Assembly: GCA_009829735.1 (NCBI GenBank)
Contig: CM020618.1
Span: 31,038,894 to 31,102,893 of the forward strand
Direction of reading: 5' to 3'
Length of the DNA: 64,000 bases
DNA from: Pyropia yezoensis
Lineage: Eukaryota > Rhodophyta > Bangiophyceae > Bangiales > Bangiaceae
A model generated the notes under the pieces. That model was not told where the DNA came from and ran no database searches. It saw nothing but the letters and a program-made list of their open reading frames with translations. Positions within the stretch are counted from its first letter, which is position 1, and each line of letters opens with the position of its first letter. Shown piece by piece: positions 36,371-45,681 of this stretch. A program made the translations under genes and the position numbers.

Positions 36371-37667
36371 ACGCTGGAGCTCGTCGTCGGAAGCTCACAG
36401 CGGCAACCTCGGCCAAGTGGGTCCAGAAGACAAAACCCCTGAGTGCCGGGTTAAGTTGATGAATGGGGAATTTATCCCCATCCTTGGTAAGGGGAAGTCT
36501 GTGGCTCCTGTGACAGTATTACAATCGAAACCTGTTTGTTCTGTGAGAGAAGGGCTTACTGCTACCTTGCGTCTGGCCCGTATGGTCACGTTGCCTCCCA
36601 ACTCGGTGGCACACGTTGACGTGGTAACTGATTACACGGGGAACGGGTTGGTGCACCCCCACCCCCGTCTTGCTCGAAAGCTCCAAGTGCATGTTGCCGT
36701 TGGCACGGTGAGCTCCAAAGCTGCAGTCCCGTGGAAGGTTCAGGTGATGAACCTAAGCTGTCCACCCAAGTATTTCAATTCAGGAGCCAAGTTCGGCTAT
36801 ATCGACGAGTACGAGGGTTAGGTGATAGCAATCACCCTCAACTCGAAAGTGACCGGCGGCAAAAGGCCCGCGGAGGAGAAGGAACAAGCCAAGTCGGCGG
36901 CCCCTCCGCGACCCCATGTGGATATGGAGAATGTTCCGCTCAAGTTGCGGGTTCAAGTGGAGCGCCTCTTGGACCAATATGACAAGTTGTGTGATGGCCA
37001 ATTGGGACTCATGAAGGCCAGAGAGCACCGGATCGAGTTGAAGCCCGGTGTGGCCCCTTTACGTCAACAGCAGTATAGGGGAGGGCCCAGTTCAAGGGCC
37101 CTCTTCAAGTAGCAAGTGGCTCGCATAGAGGCCCTAGACGTGATTGAGGGTAGCAACGCCGAGGGGGCGATGCCAGTCGTGATCGTCCCCAAGCCGGATG
37201 GGACACCACGGTTCTGTATTGGCTACCGTATGCTCAACAAGAGCACGGTAAAGGATAGTTATCTTCTTCCTATGATGGATGACTGTCTGGACTCACTGGG
37301 GGAGGCAAACGTGTTCTTCACCATAGACTGTAACGCGGGATACTGGCGAATTCCCATTTCCCTGGATGACAGGCATAAAACTACCTGTACCTGGCACTGT
37401 GGTACCTACCAGTGCAAGGGGTTGCCGTTTGGGCTGTGCAACGCGCAGGCAACTTTCCAGCGCGCCATGGACATGATTCTGGCGGAAGTGCGGTGGCAGA
37501 TCTGACTTGTGTACCTCGACGACGTCATCGTGTTCTCCCGAACTCCGGAAGAACACATTGACCATCTTGGTCAGGTGTTCACGCTACTTGCGGACGCCGG
37601 TGTGTCGCTGAAGGCAAGCAAGTGCAACCTCTTCACTCAAGAGGTGGAGTACTTGGGACATGTGTGG
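36371..37667 (+). pseudogene. Truncated pol (protease remnant and reverse transcriptase) of the old element
   Basis: Sequence equivalent to WVKLMNGETIPILGKGKS (36450-36510) is directly followed by the conserved VCSVREG region. The protease region before it is largely deleted. RT motifs are present: VIVPKPDGTPRFC, the damaged FFTIDCNAGYWRIP, LPFGLCNAQATFQRA, and LVYLDDVIVFSR at about 37506-37540. Stops occur at 36819-36821, 37110-37112 and 37503-37505. Homology ends near 37667. Confidence 0.85.
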
Positions 37668-38086
37668 CGGTTAACTTTAGAATCCTTAATATTTTTGACC
37701 CAGAACATTTTGAGATAGCACCACGACCAAATCCGCCTCCTCGAGAGCTGTCGAATGCACACGCTTTCGTCTTCAATTGTCAAAAGTTGACAGAGATAGA
37801 GCAGGATTGGTGTAATTTGCACATTTTGCCTACTTTAGGAGTGATGAGAAAAAGTGTGGTTACTTTAGAGATACGGGCATACACACGGGAGCTACTTTGG
37901 ATGCAGGAAAGTGTGGCCAATCACGTGGACTCCCGCGGCCCGGTTTGGCGCGCCCGATGCCCGCCCTCAACGGGTGGTTGCAAACGATGGTCACCAACAG
38001 TGCTGCAGTCACAGTTGCCGTCCACCGTCCAGTGACCTACGGCGCCTTTTCTCACCCTGCCGTCGCCTCCTCTGCGGTTGCAGTCG
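37668..38086. other. AT-richer junction sequence after the truncated element
   Basis: From 37668 to about 37900 base composition is clearly less GC-rich and matches nothing else in the window. It gives way to GC-rich Pro/Ser-coding sequence. No gene was recognised. Confidence 0.4.
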
Positions 38087-40573
38087 ATGCAGTCGAGCGT
38101 GAAAACCTTGTCCAGCCCGGCTGTGTCCCCCATGCTGTCGCCACTGGCGCCGTCGTGCCCCTCGCGGTCTCCCACCAGGCTACTGCCCTCGTATGCGTCG
38201 CCCACCCGGGCGTCACGTACTTCGACGACCCCCGGTCCGTCGGCTACTCCCTTCCGCTGGGTTTTCCAGCCTCAGCCTACTACCGCGGTGAACGCCACAT
38301 CTTCCCTGGTGCCGTCTTTTACCAGGCCGCCGCATACGATGGCTGCGCGCACCACGCCGTCGACCGCTAGGTCGGTGCCCCAGCTGCCGTCGCCCAGCGT
38401 TTCGGCCGGCACTGGGGCGGTGGGTGCCGTGCCGTCGCCAGGCGCGGCGGCGCCCTCTCTGCCGTCGTCGGGCGCGGCTGCACCCTCTCTGCCTTCGCCT
38501 AGCCGGCCGTCCTGGACGCCGGCAGCGCGCCCCGCGCCGTCGGCCGGTGCATCGGCCCCCCGTAGGCCGTCGGCCAGCGTTTCGGCCGGCACTGGAGCTG
38601 TGGGTGCCGTGCCGTCGCCGGGCGCGGCGGCGCCCCCTCTGCCGTCGCCGGACGCGGCTGCGCTCTTTCGGCCGTTGCCTAGGCGGCTGCCGTGGACGCC
38701 GGCGGCGCGCACCACGCCGTCGGCCGGTGGGCCGGAGCCCTGTCTGCCGCCGGCCAGCGTTTCGGCCGGCACTGGCGCGGACGGTGCCATGCCGTCGCCA
38801 TGCGCGACGGCACCCTCTCTACCGTCGCGGACTCGGCCGTCACTCGCGCCTGCTGAGGGCACCAAGACGTCGCCCGTTCCGTCGGCGCAACCTCTGCCGT
38901 CGCGTTCTCTGCCGGGTCGCTCCGAGGCGGCGATGTCCGCGCCGTCGCCGGGTGCACCTGCGCCCTTCCTCTCGTCGCGCACCCTGCCTTCACCTCCGAT
39001 TGTGTTGTCCTCAAAGCCAGCCTACCAGGGATCATCTTTCTCCTTGACGGGCAGGCCAAGTCGTTCCTCTGACGCAATGGCGGGAGCGGGGACACCTGTG
39101 GAGTCAGTCTTAGAGCCTGCGCGCACAACCCTACCCTCGGCACAGCTGAGCGATGGCATAAACGCACGTCGAGTCGTCCCTCTGCCGCTTGTGCGGAAGC
39201 TGCGCATGCATATGGACTCCTTTGCAGGTACCAACAAGTCGCAGTTTTTTTACGGCGGCGTTGGTCTCATGCTGTCTGTGGGGCTGCTTTACTGTGCCAT
39301 TGTTATCTACATGGTTGTTGGCCACACAAAGTTTGGGCCAGACCTGGTCGCGCGGCAGATTGCGGGTCTGTACAACTCGTCGGACGCTTTCAACCACAGG
39401 CAGCCGGTACGCATGATGAAGCCGTACGCAATTGCGGGGGCGTACAATGAGAGCGTGCTATGTACGTGGAAGCTTGGGACACACTCACTGTTTTCTCCAA
39501 TCACCCACATCATGTCGTACAGGTGTGTTCTGCTCATCGCTGACGATGGACACGTTCACATTGGCAACCCAGTGCAGGTGTCGTGAGCAGACTTTGAGCC
39601 CTTCGATGATGCAGGCGGGCTCTATGAGCACTAGGTGCTGATGTGTGAGTGCGAACGTGCGGCGGCAAGAAGCTTGACCAACATTTTCCTGCCCTCTTTG
39701 CGCGCCCGCCAGTACCACGGTGTTGGACGCGCGGCCGTCGCGGAACACTGCCAAGATCCAGGGGGCGCGATGCTTCTCTCAGATGCTGTGTCTTCTTGCA
39801 ACCGTGTGAGCCTGTTTACCAAGCGATGTGCTGAAGTGCCGTATTGGCGGGAGCAGGAGGGCTGGATGAAAGACTACTCGGTGCAGTCCGTGAACGCCAG
39901 ATTAGCCGCAGTGGAGCCATACAAGAGGAATCCGGAGCTGCGCGAGGAGACCTACGGAGCAAAGTCCAAGGGGATCTATGTGCAGTACGCGAAGACCGTC
40001 CCCGCGCAGTGTGTGCCTGACCGCTTTGAGATTCCAAAAACTCGACATACCGGACGCTTGCCTCGACGCTTGCACCAGACATCCATGAGCCTTGGATTGG
40101 GCACTCCTGCACGAGGTACAGAACCAGCTGCGTCCCCGCAAGCGAGTCAGACGGTCGATGGGGGCAGTCGGCAAGAAAGCAACACCCGCGGTGCTCTGTC
40201 TCAGCAAGGTGGCGGTGGGCAGCCAGCGGTCGGCAACGAAGGTCAGTCATGCGTTGGAGGTGGCCAAGAGGATCGTGAGCTGAGAGCAGCGGGCAATGCG
40301 GCGGAAAACGTAGTCACCGGCAGCGGAAGTAACCTGGCTCCACCTCCACCCCCGTTGAAGATGGTCAGGTGGTCGGGAGCAGTGCATGGGGATGCACTTG
40401 TGCGGGCGTTGCTGAGTGCTCCATTCCTGGGCCACCTGCCGAAGAAGCTTTCAGGCTGGGAGAGCCCGGCTGAGATGATGGCGAAGCCAGTGCACGGGCA
40501 AGCTTGGGACGTGCAGACACTGAAGGAGCACGCCAAGTTCCTGGCGAACAAGAGGATGGACATCTTCGCGTGA
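38087..40573 (+). pseudogene. Broken gene for a single-pass membrane protein, possibly GT29 (sialyltransferase)-like
   Basis: The frame 38087-39586 encodes a Ser/Pro/Ala-rich repeat region followed by one strong membrane segment (about 39247-39320, FYGGVGLMLSVGLLYCAIV) and a lumenal-looking part. After stops at 39584-39586 (TGA) and 39632-39634 (TAG) the same kind of sequence continues in the 39635-40573 frame. Type II topology, the SPITHIMSYRCVLLIADDG block and, downstream, GGAMLLSDAVSSCNRVSLF are weakly reminiscent of the L and S sialylmotifs of family GT29. That is a tentative reading from a few residues. It could instead be an unrelated alga-specific membrane protein, or an intact gene with introns I cannot place. 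Confidence 0.4.
38394..38800 (+). repeat. 180 bp coding minisatellite, about 2.3 copies
   Basis: Copies begin CAGCGTTTCGGCCGGCACTGG at about 38394, 38575 and 38755. Each encodes SVSAGTGA followed by a Pro/Ser/Ala-rich segment and (R/P)WTPAAR. It lies in the Pro-rich stem of the membrane-protein frame. The DNA is also open on the other strand, a consequence of its GC-rich periodicity. Confidence 0.75.
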
Positions 40574-41009
40574 CATCGTGGCCAGCAAAACTGGTAAGCA
40601 GCGCTAGATAATGGGCGGAGGAGTCGGGGTAGTCGCATAAGGGCGTTGAGGACGCGGTACGAACCAATCTTTACTTCCCTGTGTCTTGCCGGAGCACAGG
40701 ACCATTTGGCCCGTATCCCGTACGGTACAAGGCGGGTAGGTCTCCTCCGATGCTCATCCCGCGGAGCAGCATGCCTGACAGAGTCGACAACGTTTCGTCC
40801 GAGCATTTGGTGCCGCCCACGCTCTGGCTGCGGGTGTGGACCAGGTTCCCGGAGAAGAGAGACGGCCCCGATGAACTCCCACAGCTCTCAGCACAAAAGA
40901 TGTGAACGTAGTGCGTCTCTCCGGATAAGAAGTACGTGGGGCCTGGCTTCGGAGACCTGGTCTAGGACGGCTCGCTCTCATCCTTTTGATAGTAGGACGA
41001 GACCTCGAA
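40574..41009. other. Spacer between two broken genes
   Basis: No gene was recognised. Short frames on both strands (60-130 codons) have no domain. The two flanking genes converge here. Confidence 0.4.
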
Positions 41010-42078
41010 TCATCCCTTGCTGGCCTTGTCGATGAGGAGATCCGTGGCAGTTGGCTGCTCGTTGGGCTCTCGTTCCTGGTCAGTCACAACGCTGGACATT
41101 ACCTCGTGAAATAAGGCCACTAGCTCCTCGTAGCGCTCTGCAGCCCCGGTCACACGATCTTTGTGGTACTTGATGGCCTGCGCTGCCTCTTCCTTGTGCT
41201 GCTTGAGCGCATCCTCCAGGTCGTCGATGTTGATGCGGGTTTCTTTGATGGCATCACGCCTGATGAGCGAGCCTTGGTCGGGTTGCTGCATGTGCCTCTT
41301 CAAGACCTGCTTCTCGCTCCGTAGGTCTGAGTTGTGCAACTCACAGGTTGCTCATGCGTCCGTCTTGCGCGAATAGAGAGTGGGGTGCTCATCAGGTGGT
41401 GCGGAGCGACCGTCCGCAATCGTTGTCGATCCAAACAGCGACCGTAGCCAGCGTAGCTGTTGTCGCTATGCACCTTTGGAAGGCCGGCCGCCACCAGCGC
41501 AACGTTAAAGGCCCCCGAGAATAACTCGCGCGTGTCACTGCCTCTGCGACTGTTGCGCAGCACCTGCAACTTCGCGTCCAGGTAGAACGATGCCCCATGG
41601 CTATGCCCGTTCTTGTCCGCTGTACGTATAGTGGGAGAGCGATGTGCTCGGACAAACTCGGAGAACTTGATCTGCTTCACCACCTTCGTCCGGTTGGAGA
41701 ACATACCAGACAGGCCGTGCTCCACTACACACTTCACGTCCACGACAGCAGTGAAGTTGGGGGACTGCAAAAAGCGTGTAGTGGAGAGAAGGCATTCCTC
41801 CGGCAGTCGGATGCGGGAGATGAGCGTGGCAGAGTTGGGGCTCGACATAATCTCGCCCTTGGTCATCCTCTTGACTGCCATGTGCGATAAGTAGATGGCT
41901 CGGGCGTGGCACCTCGCCAGCCACCAGTTTGAAACACCGAAGTGCGCATGCGCACAAGCCTCGTGTCCCGTCCAGTTGCCACGCCCATCGAGCAGTCGAT
42001 CAACGGCGATCAGCCCCAGGCGTGCGTTGTTTTGGATGCTCTTCGGGCGCCCCCTCCAGCTGTCCCGTCGTGCCACTT
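41010..42078 (-). pseudogene. Gene remnant cut by a retrotransposon, possibly GT29-like
   Basis: A minus-strand frame runs from 42078 to 41300 and contains VVDVKCVVEHGLSGMFSN, SHGASFYLDAK and ELFSGAFNVALVAAGLPKVH, which loosely resemble GT29 sialylmotifs L and S. In a second frame, 41339-41010, the sequence becomes strongly helical and charged (INIDDLEDALKQHKEEAAQ), looking like a coiled-coil tail. A frameshift or intron must lie near 41320. The frame is still open at 42078, where the element Y LTR begins, so the N-terminal part has been displaced by the insertion. The family assignment is weak; that this is genuine, degraded coding sequence is more secure. Confidence 0.45.
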
Positions 42079-42441
42079 TGTAGCAATATGGTTGACCGCA
42101 TCGTGACCCTATATTAGGGGGGGCTACTTCTAACCCTTAATTTTCAATTTGGGAGTCCGTACTGGTCACGGTATCTATAAGTTGCGTATGACCAGAGGGA
42201 CTTGCATCTTGGGGTGGAGGGTAGTTAGTAGTGTCTGCGAGGGTTTATAACGAGGGGGCCGGTGGCGAATCCACCGCCGGCCATGGTAGAAAAACAAACC
42301 CCTCCCATTTGGGCTCCCATCTTGGTCCCGTGGCTTGCGCTCCAAGGACAGCAACCTTGGCCTCCCGGTGACGTTGGTGCCGATCCCCCTTGGTGAGTGT
42401 TCCCTGAGAGTGGACCTGCAGCGGATACCTGTTGTGCTACA
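42079..42441 (+). repeat. 363 bp 5' LTR of element Y
   Basis: The ends are TGTAGCA and TGCTACA, a perfect 7 bp inverted repeat with canonical TG...CA. The right end is followed after one base by a tRNA primer site. A TATATTAGGGGG motif lies near 42110. Confidence 0.82.
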
Positions 42442-42442
42442 T

Positions 42443-42461
42443 TGGTGGAGCAGCAGGGGAC
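42443..42461 (+). other. Primer binding site of element Y
   Basis: TGGTGGAGCAGCAGGGGAC starts with the TGG that pairs with a tRNA CCA end and lies one base after the LTR. The same 19 bases occur on the minus strand after the 5' LTR of element 1. Confidence 0.85.
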
Positions 42462-42654
42462 GGGTTTCCGTCACCCTTGTGGTGACGCCGTCTTCGGCCC
42501 TTGCACACGGATAGGGATCCGGTCCTTTTCTTGTACTCGTGGTGCTGCGATCTGGTTGATTTTTTTGAATGGTTGCGCTTGACTGCGATCTACAGTTACT
42601 CTCCCCCAACTACCCCCTCGCTCTCTTATTCGTGGTGACTGTTACGACGGTTAA

Positions 42655-44169
42655 ATGATTGTGACAATGTCTACCCAAGAGACGGGGAACGTTCAAAATG
42701 ACGGATCGGCGTCGACGCCGACCCCGGAGCTGAACCCGGGAACCGGGATCGGTAACCCAATCGACAACATTGAGACGCCGATGCTCTCCGGTGCCGAATC
42801 GACGTTTGGTACGGCACGGACGGCCGGGGGCGGCGGACCGCCGCAACTGGCCTCTGCCGACCTCACGCCGCCGCCACTTTCACCAGGGGACTCCCTGATG
42901 GCATCATTGGCTCGCATCGAGGCCCGGTTCACTGGACTCGACGCCCGTCAAGAGCGTATGGAGGACGCAATGGCTGTGCTGATGTCAGCACGCCACACGA
43001 CGGCACCCCGTCGTGTTCCTCCCACACCGGTACGGCTCGAACCGGCCGGACTACCTTCTTAGTCCACCAGGGTCGACCCCGGTGTTGCTACTGGTGGACA
43101 ACCCCCGAACACAGCGGGTTATGGATCCGACTCGTCAGCTGAGTTGGAACGTAGCCATACGGAGCGCTACGCTCGGAGCACCCAGAGCGGGCTCCGCGGA
43201 CATGATCCGGCGCATAGTTACGCCGGAACCGAGTCGGCGATGGGGGGAGGCGGTACCGTCTCGCAGTATCCCATCGACGACGGAAGCCAAGCTACTCGGG
43301 TACCCGAGGCGCCGACGCCGGAAGTTCCAGCGTCACTGGTGCAAGCGATGACAGCGCAGGTTTCTGCGAGCTTGCTGAAGCGGATGGAGTCCGATGAGCT
43401 TGCTCATGAACTGGCCAAGCGACTGGATATCCAGGACGCGGACACGGAGATTGTCAACGAAGTCTTCAGGTCGGTACTGACTCCTGAGCGTTATCGTTTG
43501 GAGGACCGATCCACTACCGTGTCGGAATCGATGCGTACGACCTCGCATCGAGCGATCCGCTCTATGCAGACCCTTATAAAGGGAGTCCCTATGTTCGGGG
43601 GCCCGAACGGACGCCCGTTGGCAGTCATTGGCTTCTTGACTAGCTTCAAGGCAGCCGCGGACCAGGCACTCGTCAACGAGGGGCTGGCGCTGGAGATCCT
43701 CCCGTTCTTTGTTGATGAACGGGTGCGAGGCATCCTCCGCCAGGCATCCCCGATGCCGGGAATGAGGGTCGCGGCCACCCCCATGGGTTACCGTGGTATA
43801 CTGAAGGAGCTGCTTAGCAGCTACCTCAGTGAGGACAAGTGCGAAGACCACTATCGGGCCCTTCGCACCGCCACCGCCCAGTCCTGGGAGGATGAGGAGA
43901 TGTTTGGACGCCGGATCCAAGAGCTCGACTACGAGCTGGGGAAGCTTCTTGGCGAAGGGGAGCTACGGGCCATCCTGTTCGCAGGAGTACCCAACTATGT
44001 GCGGATATCCGCACGGGGAGCCAATACGGCTCGGACGAACTTCAGTCGACTGATGCATATGTGCAAGTCCCTGGGGGACGCCTATCGGGTGCTACACCCG
44101 GAATGTGCCTTGGCTCCGAAGCCCAAGGGTGAGGGAGGTAAGCCCAGTCATACCCCGGTTCCGAGGTAA
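42655..44169 (+). pseudogene. gag-like ORF of element Y, frameshifted
   Basis: The first frame (42655-43062) encodes a Pro/Thr/Gly-rich N-terminus ending in a helical segment (MASLARIEARFTGLDARQ). The rest is in another frame (43144-44169), with a capsid-like helical region (ESMRTTSHRAIRSMQTLIKG, GILKELLSSYLSEDKCEDHY, AQSWEDEEMFGRRIQELDYE) resembling LTR-retroelement gag proteins. At least one frameshift lies between about 43000 and 43140. Function is inferred from position behind the PBS and from helical capsid-like content; I do not recognise the family. Confidence 0.65.
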
Positions 44170-44175
44170 GAGAAG

Positions 44176-44718
44176 GTGGAACGTAAGGCTGCACCAGTAC
44201 TGGTAGCGACCGAACATACCCCTACGGGTGAAGATGAACCTCTAGTCGCCCAACAGGGCCACCTGTTGCTACCGGCGACGCCGGTGATTGATGAGCATGG
44301 TACGGTAGCGTACATCGCCCCGGCTGGGACTCAGTTCCAGGTCAACGAGGGAGCGGGCCGGCGCGTCCCGTATGAGGCGGACTACGGGGTATGCCCCGCT
44401 TACGGGTAGCCCCCACAAGCCCCTGCAGACATGGGCAGTGCGTACGGAGGCACCTCCGCACATCGCTGGTAGAACCAACCGGCTGGGGGAGTCCATATTC
44501 CGGTTGGCACCGGGACCCAAGGCCTACTAAGGGGCAGGCACTCGGGCGCCCGAGGCAGGCAACCGGACCTATGGAGCCAACCCGACGCGGACGCCCGGGA
44601 CGGCCGGCACGTCCGGATACATGCTGTGCGGAGACCCCAAACACTGGGTGTCCTCATGCCCACTCATCCCGGAGGAGTCTCGACGGGCAGCAGCGCAACG
44701 CAAGGCATCCATCGGGGG
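44176..44718 (+). pseudogene. gag-pol junction region of element Y with damaged zinc knuckle
   Basis: The reading YMLCGDPKHWVSSC (about 44618-44660) fits a CX2CX4HX4C knuckle except that the first Cys is Tyr (TAC where TGC is expected). The frame runs straight into the antisense reading of the element 2 LTR at 44719. No protease or RT is present before the break. Confidence 0.5.
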
Positions 44719-44871
44719 TGTGGCAAAAACCTCTTGCACACGCGACACCCAAGTTTGGGCGGTGCACAAGGGCTGCCTCCCGTGTCGGGGGAACCGGAAG
44801 AAGTGCAAGTCGCACACACTCTATCCCTGTTGTGGGGCAATCCCCCCACTGACAAACAAGAAGATGGTGTG
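44719..44871 (-). repeat. Left arm of the element 2 3' LTR, split by element 1
   Basis: It starts TGTGGCAAAAACC on the + strand and matches the LTR of element 1 with several substitutions. Its continuation is at 59202-59517. The arms join seamlessly when element 1 and one GTGTG copy are removed, giving 469 bp. Confidence 0.92.
44867..44871. other. Target-site duplication GTGTG (left copy) of element 1
   Basis: GTGTG immediately precedes the element 1 LTR and is repeated at 59197-59201 immediately after the other LTR. A 5 bp duplication is typical for Ty3/gypsy integrases. Confidence 0.92.
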
Positions 44872-45339
44872 TGTGGCAAAAACCACTCGCACACACGGCA
44901 CCCAAGTTGGGGCGGTGTGCGAGGGCTGCCTCCCGTGTCGGGGGAACCGGAAGAAGTGCAAGTCGCACACACTCTATCCCTGTTGTGGGGCAATCCCCCC
45001 ACGGACAAACAAGAAGATGGTGTGTGGTCCAACAGTTTCTTGGTCGGGACGGGGACGCAGGGCCAAGCCCCGCTGTCCCTCCCCTTATCCCCCCAGGGTC
45101 CACTCAGAATCTCGCCACTCAGAATCTCCCACCCCAGCACCTGCCCACCGGGCCACACGAAAATTCAAGACGATAAATGCAGAAAACCCTCAAATCCAAG
45201 TTGGATTTACTACTAAGCTAACTATCCCGAACTTAGGGAATATGGACCCAAATGCAGGGGGAGGAACGGATCAGGCTAGTGGCCTGCCGCCCCTTGCATG
45301 GCACGTGTTGCCCCCTACCTGGGGGTCAATACTGCCACA
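44872..45339 (-). repeat. 3' LTR of element 1, 468 bp
   Basis: The ends are TGTGGCA and TGCCACA, a 7 bp perfect inverted repeat. It is identical to the 5' LTR at 58729-59196. In the + direction the whole 468 bp is open in one frame (156 codons), encoding a Cys-rich segment near its start. Confidence 0.95.
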
Positions 45340-45352
45340 CTCCCCTCTCCTC
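45340..45352 (-). other. Polypurine tract of element 1
   Basis: On the minus strand GAGGAGAGGGGAG directly precedes the 3' LTR, the expected place for second-strand priming. The same tract adjoins the element 2 LTR (59518-59530) and the element 3 LTR (61343-61355). Confidence 0.88.
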
Positions 45353-45681
45353 AGTTCCGACCGACCCGGTCGGCCCTGTGAGGGGGTGCGTAAACGCACG
45401 TCTCGGCGTTGGGGGGGGACGCGACTTGCTGTCCCCCCTTGAGTACGTAACGCGGATGTGGAGGCGGTCACGTTGGCCGCCCCTCTCCTCAAGCTTGCCC
45501 ACTTGGCAGCTTGCTCTCCTCGGTTCACACCTCACCACCACCACCACTTCTCCTTCACCTTACACGGGGCCACCCCACGCTGGGGAGCCCACCCGTTTAC
45601 CCACGATCCGAGTCCCCCTCAACTCGAGGCGGGTCTCGTGCCGCGATAGCCAGGACGTCTCTCCCCAACTTGGGGAGAGCC

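Larger units (their letters stand above)
32952..37667 (+). mobile_element. Old, truncated family A Ty3/gypsy element on the + strand
   Basis: The order is 5' LTR (32952-34308, split by a solo LTR), PBS-like site, gag (from 34428), and pol protease and RT up to 37667. Homology to the recent element breaks off there, at the RT sequence VEYLGHV. RNase H, integrase, antisense ORF and 3' LTR are missing. Many stops show that it is dead. Confidence 0.88.
42079..44718 (+). mobile_element. Element Y: LTR retrotransposon, 5' part (rest displaced by nested elements)
   Basis: 5' LTR (42079-42441), PBS (42443-42461), gag (42655-44169) and a damaged zinc knuckle (44620-44665) are in order on the + strand. 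At 44718/44719 the sequence is interrupted by the 3' LTR of element 2. The remaining pol and 3' LTR should lie beyond 64000. Its gag is not similar to that of family A. Confidence 0.8.

Noticed and set aside
44872..45030. Fungal-type Zn2Cys6 transcription factor domain in the LTR antisense frame
   Set aside because: Only the first CX2CX6C spacing fits; the following cysteines are adjacent, so the second half of the cluster is missing.
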